Shown: piece by piece, positions 33,830 to 42,281 of the stretch
How positions within the stretch are numbered: position 1 is the first letter of the stretch
How the letters are laid out: every line of letters starts with the position of its first letter
NCBI RefSeq assembly: GCF_013416555.1
Contig: NZ_JACCFG010000006.1
Coordinates: 248,001 to 312,000, forward strand
DNA from: Sphingomonas sp. R-74633
GTDB taxonomy: Bacteria > Pseudomonadota > Alphaproteobacteria > Sphingomonadales > Sphingomonadaceae
Length of the DNA: 64,000 bases
Direction of reading: 5' to 3'
The notes under the pieces: model-generated
Seen by the model: only the letters and a program-made list of their open reading frames with translations
What the model was told of the DNA's origin: nothing
Databases searched by the model: none
Translations under genes and position numbers: made by a program

Positions 33830-34654
33830 TCAATAAGGCGGGTGGTCGAGACCCTTGGGGCTCTTGGTGAAGATCTCGCAGCCGGTCTCGGTGATGCCGA
33901 TCGAATGCTCGAACTGCGCGGAGAGCGAGCGGTCTCGCGTCACGGCCGTCCAGCCGTCCTCGAGCAGCTTCACATCGGCGCGGCCGATATTGATCATCGG
34001 CTCGACGGTGAAGAACATGCCCGGGCGCAGCTCGGGGCCGGTGCCCGGACGGCCGACATGGACGACTTCGGGTGCGTCGTGGAAAATCTGGCCGAGGCCG
34101 TGCCCGCAGAAATCGCGGACCACGCCGTAGCGATGCTTCTCGGCATGGCGCTGGATCGCGTTGGCAACGTCGCCCATGTGGTTGCCGGGCTTCGCCTGCT
34201 CGAGCCCGAGCATCAGGCATTCATAGGTCACGTCGACCAGGCGACGCGCCTTGATCGGCACGTCGCCGACCAGGAACATGCGGCTGGTATCGCCGTGCCA
34301 ACCATCGAGCATCGGCGTGACGTCGATATTGACGATGTCGCCGTCCTTGAGCGTCTTCTCGCTCGGGATGCCGTGGCAGACGACATGGTTGATCGAGATG
34401 CAGCAGCTATGCGTGTAGCCGCGATAGCCGAGCGTGGCGGGCACGCCGCCGCCGGCGACGCTCATCTGGCGGACGATGTCGTCGAGCTCGGCAGTGGTGA
34501 CGCCCGGCACGACATGGGGGACGAGTGCGTCGAGGATCTCGGCGCCAAGGCGGCCGGCGCGGCGCATGCCCTCAAAACCCTCGGGCCCGTGGAGCTTGAT
34601 TGCGCCATCGCGGGCCTTGGGGCTGTCGGCGGTAACGGTCACATATTCGGTCAT
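33830..34654 (-). CDS. map: Methionine aminopeptidase, type I
   Basis: A 274-aa enzyme that removes the initiator Met from nascent proteins. The dinuclear metal ligands are visible in order: Asp in NIDVTPMLDG, Asp in GWHGDTSR, His in CGHGLGQIFH, Glu in FFTVEPMIN and Glu near the C-terminal QFEHSIGITE. The CISINHVVCHGIPSEK segment is type I specific. It is transcribed divergently from the CinA-like gene, with an 83-bp spacer. Confidence 0.95.
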   Translation of the reverse strand: MTEYVTVTADSPKARDGAIKLHGPEGFEGMRRAGRLGAEILDALVPHVVPGVTTAELDDIVRQMSVAGGGVPATLGYRGYTHSCCISINHVVCHGIPSEKTLKDGDIVNIDVTPMLDGWHGDTSRMFLVGDVPIKARRLVDVTYECLMLGLEQAKPGNHMGDVANAIQRHAEKHRYGVVRDFCGHGLGQIFHDAPEVVHVGRPGTGPELRPGMFFTVEPMINIGRADVKLLEDGWTAVTRDRSLSAQFEHSIGITETGCEIFTKSPKGLDHPPY

Positions 34655-34737
34655 CCGGGCGATATAGGCCGGTTGGCGCGGTTTTTCGAGAGGCAGAAAC
34701 GCTAGGCGCGGGCGCAGCTTGTCGGTATGCCGATGCC

Positions 34738-35493
34738 ATGGGCGAACGCATCTGGACGGCTGGGCTGGTGGTGATCGGCGACGAGATCCTCTCGGGCCGC
34801 ACGCAGGACAAGAATATCGCCCAGATCGCGACCTGGCTGAACGTGCAGGGCATCCGGCTTTCCGAAGTGCGCGTGGTGCCCGATGTCGAGGCGCGGATCG
34901 TCGAGGGGGTGAACGCGCTCCGCACCGGCTATGACTATTGCTTCACCACCGGCGGCATCGGGCCGACGCATGACGACATCACCGTCGATGCGATCGCGGT
35001 GGCGCTGGGCGTGGAGGTGGTGATCCACCCCGAGGCGCGCGCGGTGATGGAGCGCTATTACGAGACGCGCGGCGGGCTGACCGAGGCGCGGCTGCGCATG
35101 GCACGGGTGCCCGAGGGCGCCGAGCTGATCCCCAACCGCATGTCGGGCGCGCCGGGCATCCGCGTGGGCAATCTCTTCATCCTGGCCGGCGTGCCGCACA
35201 TCACCGCGGGCATGCTCGATGCGCTGACCGGCACGCTGGAGGGCGGCCGCCCGGTGCTGTCGCGCACGATCGGATCCTGGGCGGCGGAGAGCGAGATCGC
35301 CGACTTCCTGGGCGCGACCGAGCGCGCCTTCGAAGGCGTGGCAATCGGCTCCTATCCTTTCTTCCGCGACGGGAAGACGGGTGCGAATTTCGTGGTCCGG
35401 GCGACCGACCAGACGGTGCTTGACGCTTGTGCCGAGGCACTCGCGACCGGTTTGCGTAAGCTGGGGCTGGAGGCAGTCGAAGGCGGGATCTGA
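34738..35493 (+). CDS. CinA-type competence/damage-inducible molybdopterin-binding protein
   Basis: A 251-aa protein of the CinA N-terminal (MoaB/MogA-like) family: GLVVIGDEILSGRTQDKN at the start, FTTGGIGPTHDDIT, LAGVPHITAGMLDAL. The C-terminal nicotinamide-nucleotide amidase (PncC) domain of full CinA is absent, as in many alphaproteobacteria. Such proteins hydrolyse ADP-ribose or bind pterin-like ligands; the exact role is uncertain. A permease gene follows 17 bp downstream on the same strand. Confidence 0.88.
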   Translation: MGERIWTAGLVVIGDEILSGRTQDKNIAQIATWLNVQGIRLSEVRVVPDVEARIVEGVNALRTGYDYCFTTGGIGPTHDDITVDAIAVALGVEVVIHPEARAVMERYYETRGGLTEARLRMARVPEGAELIPNRMSGAPGIRVGNLFILAGVPHITAGMLDALTGTLEGGRPVLSRTIGSWAAESEIADFLGATERAFEGVAIGSYPFFRDGKTGANFVVRATDQTVLDACAEALATGLRKLGLEAVEGGI

Positions 35494-35510
35494 ACGATCG
35501 GGGGACGGGC

Positions 35511-36803
35511 ATGAGCGAGACGAAGCGGCCATTCGGCTTCTGGACGGCCACCGCACTGGTGATCGGCAACATGATCGGATCGGGCTTCTTCGCCCTCCCC
35601 GCCCAACTCGCTCCCTTCGGCTTTACCAGTGTCGCGGCGTGGATCGCGGCAATCGCGGGCGCGATGGTGATCGCCTGGGTAATCGCCGGACTGGCGCGCC
35701 GGGTGCCCGAAGCGACGGGAACGCTGGCGATCTGCGCGACCGCGCTGGGACCGCTGCCGGGCGTGCTGATCGCCTGGAGCTTCTGGGTGGGCGTCTGGTC
35801 GGCCAATGCCTTTATCGCGCTGACGGCGGTGCGCTATCTCGCCGTGTTCTGGCCGCCGCTGGCTTCGTCTTCGCTGACTTTGGTGCTGGCGGCGGTGGGG
35901 CTGCTCTGGGGGATCACCTTGCTCAACCTGCGCGGGGCGCGGGCGGCAGGCGAATTCCAGGTCGCGACGACGCTGATCAAGTTGGTGCCGCTCGCCGCGA
36001 TCGTGCTGCTGCTCGCCCAGCTGGGCGCGAGCGGCGGGCTCGCGCTCGATGCGCATCCGCATACGCCATTCGTGCCCGGGCAACTGGCATCGGCGGTGAC
36101 GTTCGCCTTTTTCGCGATGGTCGGGTTCGAGTGCGCGGGGGTTGCCGCCGAGCGGGTGCGCGATCCGGGGCGGACGATCCCGCGCGCCACATTGGTCGGC
36201 GTGGGGCTGACCGGGCTGCTTTATCTGATCGCCTGGTCGGGGATCATCCTGGCGATGCCGCAGGAGACGGTGGCGGGCGCCAATGCGCCGGTGGCCTTGT
36301 TCGTCGAGGCGTTCTGGGGGCGCTGGGCCGGGCTGGCGGTGGCGGGGTTCGCGGCGGTGGCAGCGATCGGGGCGCTCAACGGCTGGGTGCTGCTGCAGGG
36401 CGAGGTGCCGCTCGGCATGGCGCGGGCAGGGGTGATCCCGGCGCGCGTGGGGCGGACCAATGCGCGCGACGTGCCGGCGGCGGCGCTGCTCGCATCGAGC
36501 GTGCTGGCCACCGTGCTCGTGCTTAGCAACGCCTCGCGCGACACCGCGGCGATCTATGACTTCATGCTGCGGGTGACGACGGCGGCGACCTTGTGGTTCT
36601 ACGCCGGTGCCTGCCTGTCCGCGTTGGTGCTGGGCGTGCTGCGGCCCGCCGCGGCGATCGGGCTGGTCTTCGCACTCTGGGCGATATGGGGCGCGGGCTA
36701 TGAGGCGATCGGGCTCAGCCTGTTGCTGATGGTGACCGCGATCCCGCTCTATCTGATGCGCGGATCAGCGCAGCAACCGGCCGAAGAGGCTCCGGTCACG
36801 TAG
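35511..36803 (+). CDS. APC-superfamily amino acid permease
   Basis: A 430-aa transporter with about 12 membrane helices. TM1 has the APC signature GNMIGSGFFALPAQLAPFG, and TM6 FAFFAMVGFECAGVAAERV resembles the arginine:agmatine exchanger AdiC, suggesting a basic amino acid or amine substrate. The gene is 17 bp after the CinA-like gene. Its last 39 bp overlap, tail to tail, the oxidoreductase gene on the other strand. Confidence 0.87.
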   Translation: MSETKRPFGFWTATALVIGNMIGSGFFALPAQLAPFGFTSVAAWIAAIAGAMVIAWVIAGLARRVPEATGTLAICATALGPLPGVLIAWSFWVGVWSANAFIALTAVRYLAVFWPPLASSSLTLVLAAVGLLWGITLLNLRGARAAGEFQVATTLIKLVPLAAIVLLLAQLGASGGLALDAHPHTPFVPGQLASAVTFAFFAMVGFECAGVAAERVRDPGRTIPRATLVGVGLTGLLYLIAWSGIILAMPQETVAGANAPVALFVEAFWGRWAGLAVAGFAAVAAIGALNGWVLLQGEVPLGMARAGVIPARVGRTNARDVPAAALLASSVLATVLVLSNASRDTAAIYDFMLRVTTAATLWFYAGACLSALVLGVLRPAAAIGLVFALWAIWGAGYEAIGLSLLLMVTAIPLYLMRGSAQQPAEEAPVT

Positions 36804-38354
36804 GATTTCGTGCGCGGCATTGTGCCCCGGCGCGCCGGTGACGCCGCCGCCGGGATGGGTGCCGGCGCCGCACATGTACAGCCCCTCGATCGGCCCGCGA
36901 TAGTCGCCATGCCCGAGCACCGGTCGCGCAGCCCAGAGCTGATCGAGCGACATATGCCCGTGCATGATGTCGCCGCCGACCAGCCCGAACTTGCGCTCGA
37001 GATCAAGCGGGGAATGGATCTGGCGGGCGATCACCGATGATTTGAAGTTGGGGGCGTGCTTGGTGACGGTATCGATGATGCGGTCGGCGGCGGCGTCGCG
37101 GTGCGCGTCCCAGTCGAGGCCGGGGGCGAATTGCTGGCAGAACAGCGCGGCGACGTGCTGGCCGGGCGGGGCAAGGCTGTCGTCGACTGTCGAGGGAATG
37201 GTCATCTCGACGATCGGTTCGTCGGACATGCCGTGTGCCTTCGCGCTCGTATAGGCGCGGTCCATGTAATCGAGCGTCGGACAGATCATGATGCCGGCGG
37301 TGTGATGCTCGCCGGTGCCGGGGAGCACAGTGAAGTCGGGCAGCTCGGAGAGCGCGACATTCATCCGGAAGGTGCCTGAGCCAGCCTTATAGTGGTCCAT
37401 GCGGCGGGCGAAGTCGGCGGGCATGTCGCTGCGCTCGATGAGCTGGCGGTAGAGCAAAGCGGGGCCGACATTGGCGGCGACTATCTTGGCCGCGATCTCC
37501 TCGCCGCTCTCCAGGCGAACGCCGGCGACCTTGCCGCCGTCCACGAGCAGCTTCGCGACCGGCGCCTCAAGGCTGATCTCGACGCCGGCCTCGACACATG
37601 CCTCGGCCATCAGCTGCGTGATCGCGCCCATGCCGCCGATAGAATGGCCCCAGGCGCCTTTCTTGCCGTTCACTTCGCCGAAGACGTGGTGGAGCAGGAC
37701 ATAGGCGCTGCCGGGCGTATCGGGGCTGGCATAGTTGCCGACCACCGCATCGAAGCCGAACGCGGCCTTGATATAGTCGTTGTCGAACCAGCCACCGAGG
37801 AAGTCGCGCGCCGACTTGACGAACAGGTCCATCGTGTCGCGCTGCGCCTCGATCCCCATGCCGGCCAGCTTGCGGCCCTGCGCGGCGGCGGCGAGCAGCG
37901 CGCGGATGCCGCCGCCGGCGTTGGGCGGGGTCCTGAGCGCCATGTCGCGCAGCACTTCAGCGACGCGCTCCAGCGCTTCTTCGTAGCGGGAGAAGGCTTC
38001 GGCGTCCTTCGCCGAGAAACGGGCGAACTCCGCACGGGTGCGTTCGTGCCCGCCGCCGAGCTTCAGATAGCCGCCGTCATGCGGCAGGAAGTTGGAAATC
38101 TGCCGCTCGACCACGCGCCAGCCGCGGGCGTGGAGCTTCATGTCCGCGATCACCTTGGGGCGAAGCAGGCTGACCGTGTAGCTGGCGGTCGAGTTGCGAA
38201 AGCCGGGGTGGAACTCCTCGGTAACCGCCGCGCCGCCGACGATATGGCGGCGCTCAAGCACGCGGACCTTCAGCCCGGCGCGGGCGAGGTAGAAGGCGCA
38301 GACCAGGCCGTTATGCCCGCCGCCGATGATCAGGGCGTCGTATCTGGCGGTCAT
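36765..38354 (-). CDS. FAD-dependent oxidoreductase (phytoene desaturase/PYROXD2-like)
   Basis: A 529-aa flavoprotein. The dinucleotide-binding motif GGGHNGLVCAFYLARAGLK is at the N-terminus, with EFHPGFRNSTASYTVSL following, and the C-terminal FAD-contact reads LYMCGAGTHPGGGVTGAPG. This layout is that of the phytoene dehydrogenase-related, PYROXD2-like group whose substrates are mostly unknown. No carotenoid genes are nearby, so a carotenoid role is not supported. Its 3' end overlaps the permease gene on the opposite strand by 39 bp. Confidence 0.87.
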   Translation of the reverse strand: MTARYDALIIGGGHNGLVCAFYLARAGLKVRVLERRHIVGGAAVTEEFHPGFRNSTASYTVSLLRPKVIADMKLHARGWRVVERQISNFLPHDGGYLKLGGGHERTRAEFARFSAKDAEAFSRYEEALERVAEVLRDMALRTPPNAGGGIRALLAAAAQGRKLAGMGIEAQRDTMDLFVKSARDFLGGWFDNDYIKAAFGFDAVVGNYASPDTPGSAYVLLHHVFGEVNGKKGAWGHSIGGMGAITQLMAEACVEAGVEISLEAPVAKLLVDGGKVAGVRLESGEEIAAKIVAANVGPALLYRQLIERSDMPADFARRMDHYKAGSGTFRMNVALSELPDFTVLPGTGEHHTAGIMICPTLDYMDRAYTSAKAHGMSDEPIVEMTIPSTVDDSLAPPGQHVAALFCQQFAPGLDWDAHRDAAADRIIDTVTKHAPNFKSSVIARQIHSPLDLERKFGLVGGDIMHGHMSLDQLWAARPVLGHGDYRGPIEGLYMCGAGTHPGGGVTGAPGHNAAHEILRDRSLFGRLLR

Positions 38355-38397
38355 TGGCTAGTCCTTTCGCCGGCTTGTCTTCCATGGATCTGCGGCA

Positions 38398-38967
38398 TCA
38401 CTGCACTGTCGGCAGGTTCGTCAACGGATAGACCACGAGATACACGACGGAGAAAATCGCGAGCGCGCCGTGATAACGCTCGTTCCTTGTAAGGATGGCG
38501 ACCACGAACAGGATCGCGAGCGCTGCCATCGCCACGGGATACAGGAGGCCGAGCGACTGGAAGTGCGCGATCCCCTTGAGCAGCGTATCGACCACATCGA
38601 TCGCTACGCCGGCAATCCCCACGGCGAAGAACCAGGCTTTGCGCGAATAAAAATAGTCGCGGTAGCCGTCATACCCGGCGAGATCGCGCGGAAAGAGCAA
38701 AGCGCACCACAGATAGATCAGGAAGGCGTAGGTTAGGACGAAGCAATAGAGAGTGAACGTCCACTCGCTGGTATGCGACAGCCGGAACTCGAACCACCAC
38801 CAGAAGATCGCCCGAAGGAAAGTGGCGGCGACCCATATTAGATGGACCCAGTACACCCTTTCGCGTCCCGGGTGCTGGACGATGTCGACAATGCCTTGCA
38901 GCAGATGCGTGACGCCCAGGCCAACGATGACGGAGGCGAGCACCATCACATAATTGAACATGTCCAT
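38398..38967 (-). CDS. Hypothetical polytopic membrane protein (189 aa)
   Basis: A 189-aa protein with five to six hydrophobic helices, starting MDMFNYVMVLASVIVGLGVT and containing FLRAIFWWWFEFRLSH. The pattern resembles small uncharacterised sphingomonad/caulobacter membrane proteins with an aromatic-rich second helix. No catalytic motif is seen. Base composition is slightly lower in GC than its neighbours. Confidence 0.68.
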   Translation of the reverse strand: MDMFNYVMVLASVIVGLGVTHLLQGIVDIVQHPGRERVYWVHLIWVAATFLRAIFWWWFEFRLSHTSEWTFTLYCFVLTYAFLIYLWCALLFPRDLAGYDGYRDYFYSRKAWFFAVGIAGVAIDVVDTLLKGIAHFQSLGLLYPVAMAALAILFVVAILTRNERYHGALAIFSVVYLVVYPLTNLPTVQ

Positions 38968-39058
38968 CGTCGCGCCCCTCCCGAATGCCGGGAGAGTATC
39001 CTACGAGGCGATGTCCGCAATGGGTCGAAGACAGAGGTTCGATTGCCTCACGCCGCCG

Positions 39059-39904
39059 TCAATTAAGATCCTGGCGGATGAAGCGGAATTGCGTCGCTGC
39101 GCCCGCTGCCGCGATCCAGGCCATCAGCACCCAGAACGACGTCGCCCAGCTCATCGAGATGATCGTGCCCGGTGCCAGCGGCATCGCCGCGCCGCCCTTC
39201 GCCCAGGCGAGCAGATTGGCCATGTGGTAGAGCGGCAGCACCTTGACCAGCCACGCAGTCAGCGTCGGCGCGTATTGGTAGAAGAAGAAGCCGAGCAGTG
39301 GCAGCATCCCCTCCAGCACGACGAGCGCGATCGACAGGATCACCGTGGCGAGGATCGATTGGGTGAGGATCGCGAACAGGCTGGCGAAGGCAATCGTATA
39401 GACGATGGGAAGCAGGGCGTGCGCGCCTGCCTGCCAATGCGCCTTGGCGACCGCGGCGAGCGTCACGCCGTCAGGGATCTTGTCGCCCTGGAACGATTCG
39501 ATCCAGCTGCCGAGCAGCATGATCAGGTCGGCGGCGACCAGCGCGATCACCAGCAGGCCGAGCGCGACCACCCATTTCGCGACGATCAGCTGCCAGCGCG
39601 CCCGCGCCGGGATGATGAGCTTCCAGGTGTTCCAGCCATATTCGCCGGCGAAGACCACCGCGGCGAAGCCCGCGATCAGGAAGCGCCCCGGCGGCGAGGT
39701 CGGGACCTTCCACAGGATCGCGCTGTCCTTGATCCAGCCGGCGGCGGACTGGGGATTCCCGGCGGCGCCATGCTTGGCGAGCGCGCCATAGAGGAGCACG
39801 CCGATGATGATCGCAGCGATGGCGATCGGATAGATCCACACCATCATCCAGGTCGCGCGGTGGCGGCGAAGCTTCAGTGCCTCGGCAAGGACGGCATCAA
39901 GCAT
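39059..39904 (-). CDS. ABC-2 type transporter permease
   Basis: A 281-aa membrane protein with six helices, ABC-2 style: the first helix is MMVWIYPIAIAAIIIGVLL, then the extracytoplasmic stretch and VVFAGEYGWNTWKLIIPARA, a coupling-helix region typical of this family. It partners the ATP-binding gene upstream, whose stop overlaps its start by 8 bp (ATGCTTGA). Likely an exporter of an antibiotic, lipid or peptide. Confidence 0.85.
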   Translation of the reverse strand: MLDAVLAEALKLRRHRATWMMVWIYPIAIAAIIIGVLLYGALAKHGAAGNPQSAAGWIKDSAILWKVPTSPPGRFLIAGFAAVVFAGEYGWNTWKLIIPARARWQLIVAKWVVALGLLVIALVAADLIMLLGSWIESFQGDKIPDGVTLAAVAKAHWQAGAHALLPIVYTIAFASLFAILTQSILATVILSIALVVLEGMLPLLGFFFYQYAPTLTAWLVKVLPLYHMANLLAWAKGGAAMPLAPGTIISMSWATSFWVLMAWIAAAGAATQFRFIRQDLN

Positions 39905-40817
39905 CGGTGTCCCTCGTCATGGTCAGGAAGATTTCCTCGAGGCTCTGGTCGTCGGGGCCGACGCGGAACACGTCCGCTTTGGCCTCGACCAGTGCGCGCA
40001 CGATCTCCGGCGCGGCGGCGCGGGGCGCCTGTACCTTGAGGCTGTCAGCCCCGCGTTCGAATGGCCATTTGCCCTCGAGCGCGGCGGCGGCGGCATCGAG
40101 CGGCTCGGCTTCGACGCGCAGCGCTTCGCCTTGGTCGAGCATCTCGCGCACCGTCGCTTCGCGCAGCAGCTTGCCCTTGTGGACGATCGCGACGCGGTCG
40201 CAGATCTGCTCGACTTCGTGGAGGAGGTGGCTGGAGAGGAACACCGCCTTGCCATCCGCCGCCAGGCCGCGCAGCAGGCTGCGCATATCCTGGATGCCGG
40301 CGGCGTCGAGGCCGTTGGCTGGCTCGTCGAGGATCACCAGCTGAGGATCGTCGAGCAGCGCGGCGGCAACGCCGAGGCGCTGCTTCATGCCGGTCGAATA
40401 GCCCTTCACCTTGCGCTTGGCATCGCGCGCCAGGTCGACGCGCTCGAGCACCGCGTCGATGCGCGAACCGTCGCTGCCCTGGGTGCGCGCCAGCACGCGC
40501 AGATTGTCGCGGCCGGAGAGGAAGGGGTAGAAGGTGCCGCCATCGACCAGCGAGCCGACGCGGCGCAGCGCCTTGGCGGAGACCGGCTCGCCATAGAGCA
40601 GGACTTCGCCGTCGCTCGGGCGGATCAGGCCCAGCGCCATGCGGATCGTCGTGCTCTTGCCCGCGCCATTGGGGCCGAGAAAGCCATAGACTTCGCCGCT
40701 CCGCACGCTGAGCGACACGTCATCGACCGCGCGCTTGGCGCCGCCGCCGCGGCCATAGGTCTTGCCGAGCGCGCGCAGTTCGAGCGCGGGCGTGCCGCCA
40801 GCTTCGGTTATGGGCAC
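39897..40817 (-). CDS. ABC transporter ATP-binding protein (ABC-2 exporter)
   Basis: A 306-aa ATPase of the DrrA/CcmA-like group. Walker A GPNGAGKSTTIRMALGLI, signature YSTGMKQRLGVAAALL, Walker B LVILDEPANGLDAAG and the H-loop in SSHLLHEVEQ are all intact. The start is a GTG at 40817 with GGGGGAAAG 7 bases upstream; an in-frame ATG at 40868 precedes a stretch unlike the family. Coupled to the permease, so the two encode one export complex. Confidence 0.92.
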   Translation of the reverse strand: MPITEAGGTPALELRALGKTYGRGGGAKRAVDDVSLSVRSGEVYGFLGPNGAGKSTTIRMALGLIRPSDGEVLLYGEPVSAKALRRVGSLVDGGTFYPFLSGRDNLRVLARTQGSDGSRIDAVLERVDLARDAKRKVKGYSTGMKQRLGVAAALLDDPQLVILDEPANGLDAAGIQDMRSLLRGLAADGKAVFLSSHLLHEVEQICDRVAIVHKGKLLREATVREMLDQGEALRVEAEPLDAAAAALEGKWPFERGADSLKVQAPRAAAPEIVRALVEAKADVFRVGPDDQSLEEIFLTMTRDTDA

Positions 40818-40913
40818 TATGATCTTTCCCCCGGCGCCAGGTTGATGGTGCTGGCGACGGTTGTGCACAAGCCGCCGTGTGTTATCAAGCTAATACGCAA
40901 GCGGAGGGTGACG

Positions 40914-41414
40914 ATGACCGGGATTAATGCGCGCGCCGCCGGACTGATCGCTGCGGCGGCCGCGTTAGGCGTCGACCAACTGGCCAAATGGTTGGTGGCC
41001 TATCCGCTGGGGTTGCGCGCGCGGGGGGTCATCGAGGTCCTGCCGGTCTTCAATCTGCGCTGGGAGCAGAATTTCGGCGTCTCGATGAGCTTTCTCACCG
41101 CCGACGGGCCGCTCGGCCGCTGGCTTCTCGTCGCGCTGACCGGTGCGATCGCACTGGGCGTCGGGGTGTGGCTGTGGCGCAATCCGCAGCGGCCGGACGC
41201 GATAGCGCTGGGACTGATCCTGGGCGGGGCGCTGGGCAACATCTCCGACCGGCTGCGCTTCGGCTATGTCGTCGACTTTCTCGACCTGCACTTCGGCGCG
41301 TGGCGACCGTTCCTGATCTTCAACACTGCCGACTGCGCGATCTCGATCGGGGTCGTGATCCTGCTGGCGCGGGCGCTGCTGGTCAGGGAAGGCGCCGCCC
41401 GGGCGGCTGCTTGA
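40914..41414 (+). CDS. lspA: Lipoprotein signal peptidase (SPase II)
   Basis: A 166-aa polytopic aspartyl protease that cuts signal peptides of lipoproteins after lipidation. The two catalytic-Asp motifs are clear: GNISDRLRFGYVVDFLDL and FNTADCAISIGV, with the N-terminal DQLAKWLV. GGAGGG lies 6 bases before the ATG. It is divergent from the ABC exporter gene. Several predicted lipoproteins in this window would be its clients. Confidence 0.95.
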   Translation: MTGINARAAGLIAAAAALGVDQLAKWLVAYPLGLRARGVIEVLPVFNLRWEQNFGVSMSFLTADGPLGRWLLVALTGAIALGVGVWLWRNPQRPDAIALGLILGGALGNISDRLRFGYVVDFLDLHFGAWRPFLIFNTADCAISIGVVILLARALLVREGAARAAA

Positions 41415-41504
41415 TTCCTTGGTTTCTCCTTCGTCCCTGCACAGGTCGCGCATGTGGCGGTGCTAGATCGGGTTGAGAACGACCAAGATATCGGAGGCGC
41501 ACAG

Positions 41505-41867
41505 ATGACTGGAACAGGCAGCTATCGGATAGGCGTCGCCGTTGCGCTGGTGGCGTCGATCCTGATCGTTTGGACCACGATCGTCCGCGACGACGGCATG
41601 GGGATGCCCTTCTTCCTGGTGATCCTGGCGGCGGCGGTGGGCGCGTTCGCGGCGTGGTTTCAGGCCGCGGGCATGGCGCGGACGATGCTGGGCGTGGCAA
41701 TATTGCAGGCATTGCTAGGCATCGCCATCGCGACCGCGCCGGTGACTGCCCAGGCGCCGGACGGCGTGTTCAGGGCGCTGGTGTTCGGCGGCTTCTTTAC
41801 CGCGCTTTGGCTGGCCTCGGCGTGGCTGTTTCGGCTGTCGGTGAGCGGCTCTTCAGATAGGCGATGA
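41505..41867 (+). CDS. Hypothetical four-helix membrane protein (120 aa)
   Basis: A 120-aa protein (MTGTGSYRIGVAVALVASIL) with four hydrophobic helices and a short cytoplasmic tail. ATG at 41505 follows GGAGG with good spacing; the in-frame GTG at 41454 is not used. Function unknown. Its last 71 bp overlap the end of the cytochrome gene on the opposite strand. Confidence 0.72.
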   Translation: MTGTGSYRIGVAVALVASILIVWTTIVRDDGMGMPFFLVILAAAVGAFAAWFQAAGMARTMLGVAILQALLGIAIATAPVTAQAPDGVFRALVFGGFFTALWLASAWLFRLSVSGSSDRR

Positions 41868-42273
41868 TGTCCGCGCGATCGAGCGGGTCGGGCACGCCGG
41901 CGAACTGCATGCTGGTGCCCGGCACCACTGCCCTGGGATTGTCGATCCACGCGTCGAGCGTTGCGGCATCCCATTTGCCGCCGGCGTTCCTGAGCGCCGC
42001 GGTGTAGCCGAAGGTCGGGCTGCTCTGGCCCATGGGCCGCCCGTAGATGCCGTAGAGATTGGGGCCGCCAAAGTCGGGCGCGTTCGGGTTGTTCTTGTGG
42101 CAGCCTGCGCACCGGCCGAACTTGCGTTCACCCAGCCCGACATCCGCGACCTTGAGGAGTGCCGCCAGCGATGGTCTGGGCCCGGCCTGGCGCAGGCGCT
42201 CGTCATGCCGGTCGTCGCTGCAGCCGGCGAGCAGGGCCAGCGCCATCAGGGCAATCGCAGATGTAATCCGCAT
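41797..42273 (-). CDS. c-type cytochrome lipoprotein
   Basis: A 158-aa lipoprotein: MRITSAIALMALALLAGCSDD has a lipobox with Cys18. The haem-binding motif is CAGCH (Cys55, Cys58, His59), with GPNLYGIYGR and the axial Met in GTSMQFAGV downstream, the pattern of mitochondrial-like class I cytochrome c. It should sit on the membrane and carry electrons in the periplasm. It follows the M20 peptidase gene by 8 bp on the same strand. Confidence 0.9.
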   Translation of the reverse strand: MRITSAIALMALALLAGCSDDRHDERLRQAGPRPSLAALLKVADVGLGERKFGRCAGCHKNNPNAPDFGGPNLYGIYGRPMGQSSPTFGYTAALRNAGGKWDAATLDAWIDNPRAVVPGTSMQFAGVPDPLDRADIIAYLKSRSPTAETATPRPAKAR

Positions 42274-42281
42274 TGCGGCGC

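Noticed and set aside
34738..35493. Full-length CinA with nicotinamide amidase activity
   Set aside because: Only the N-terminal molybdopterin-binding-like domain is present; the C-terminal PncC domain is missing.
36765..38354. Carotenoid phytoene desaturase (CrtI)
   Set aside because: Sequence is of the PYROXD2-like side of the family and no carotenoid genes are nearby.
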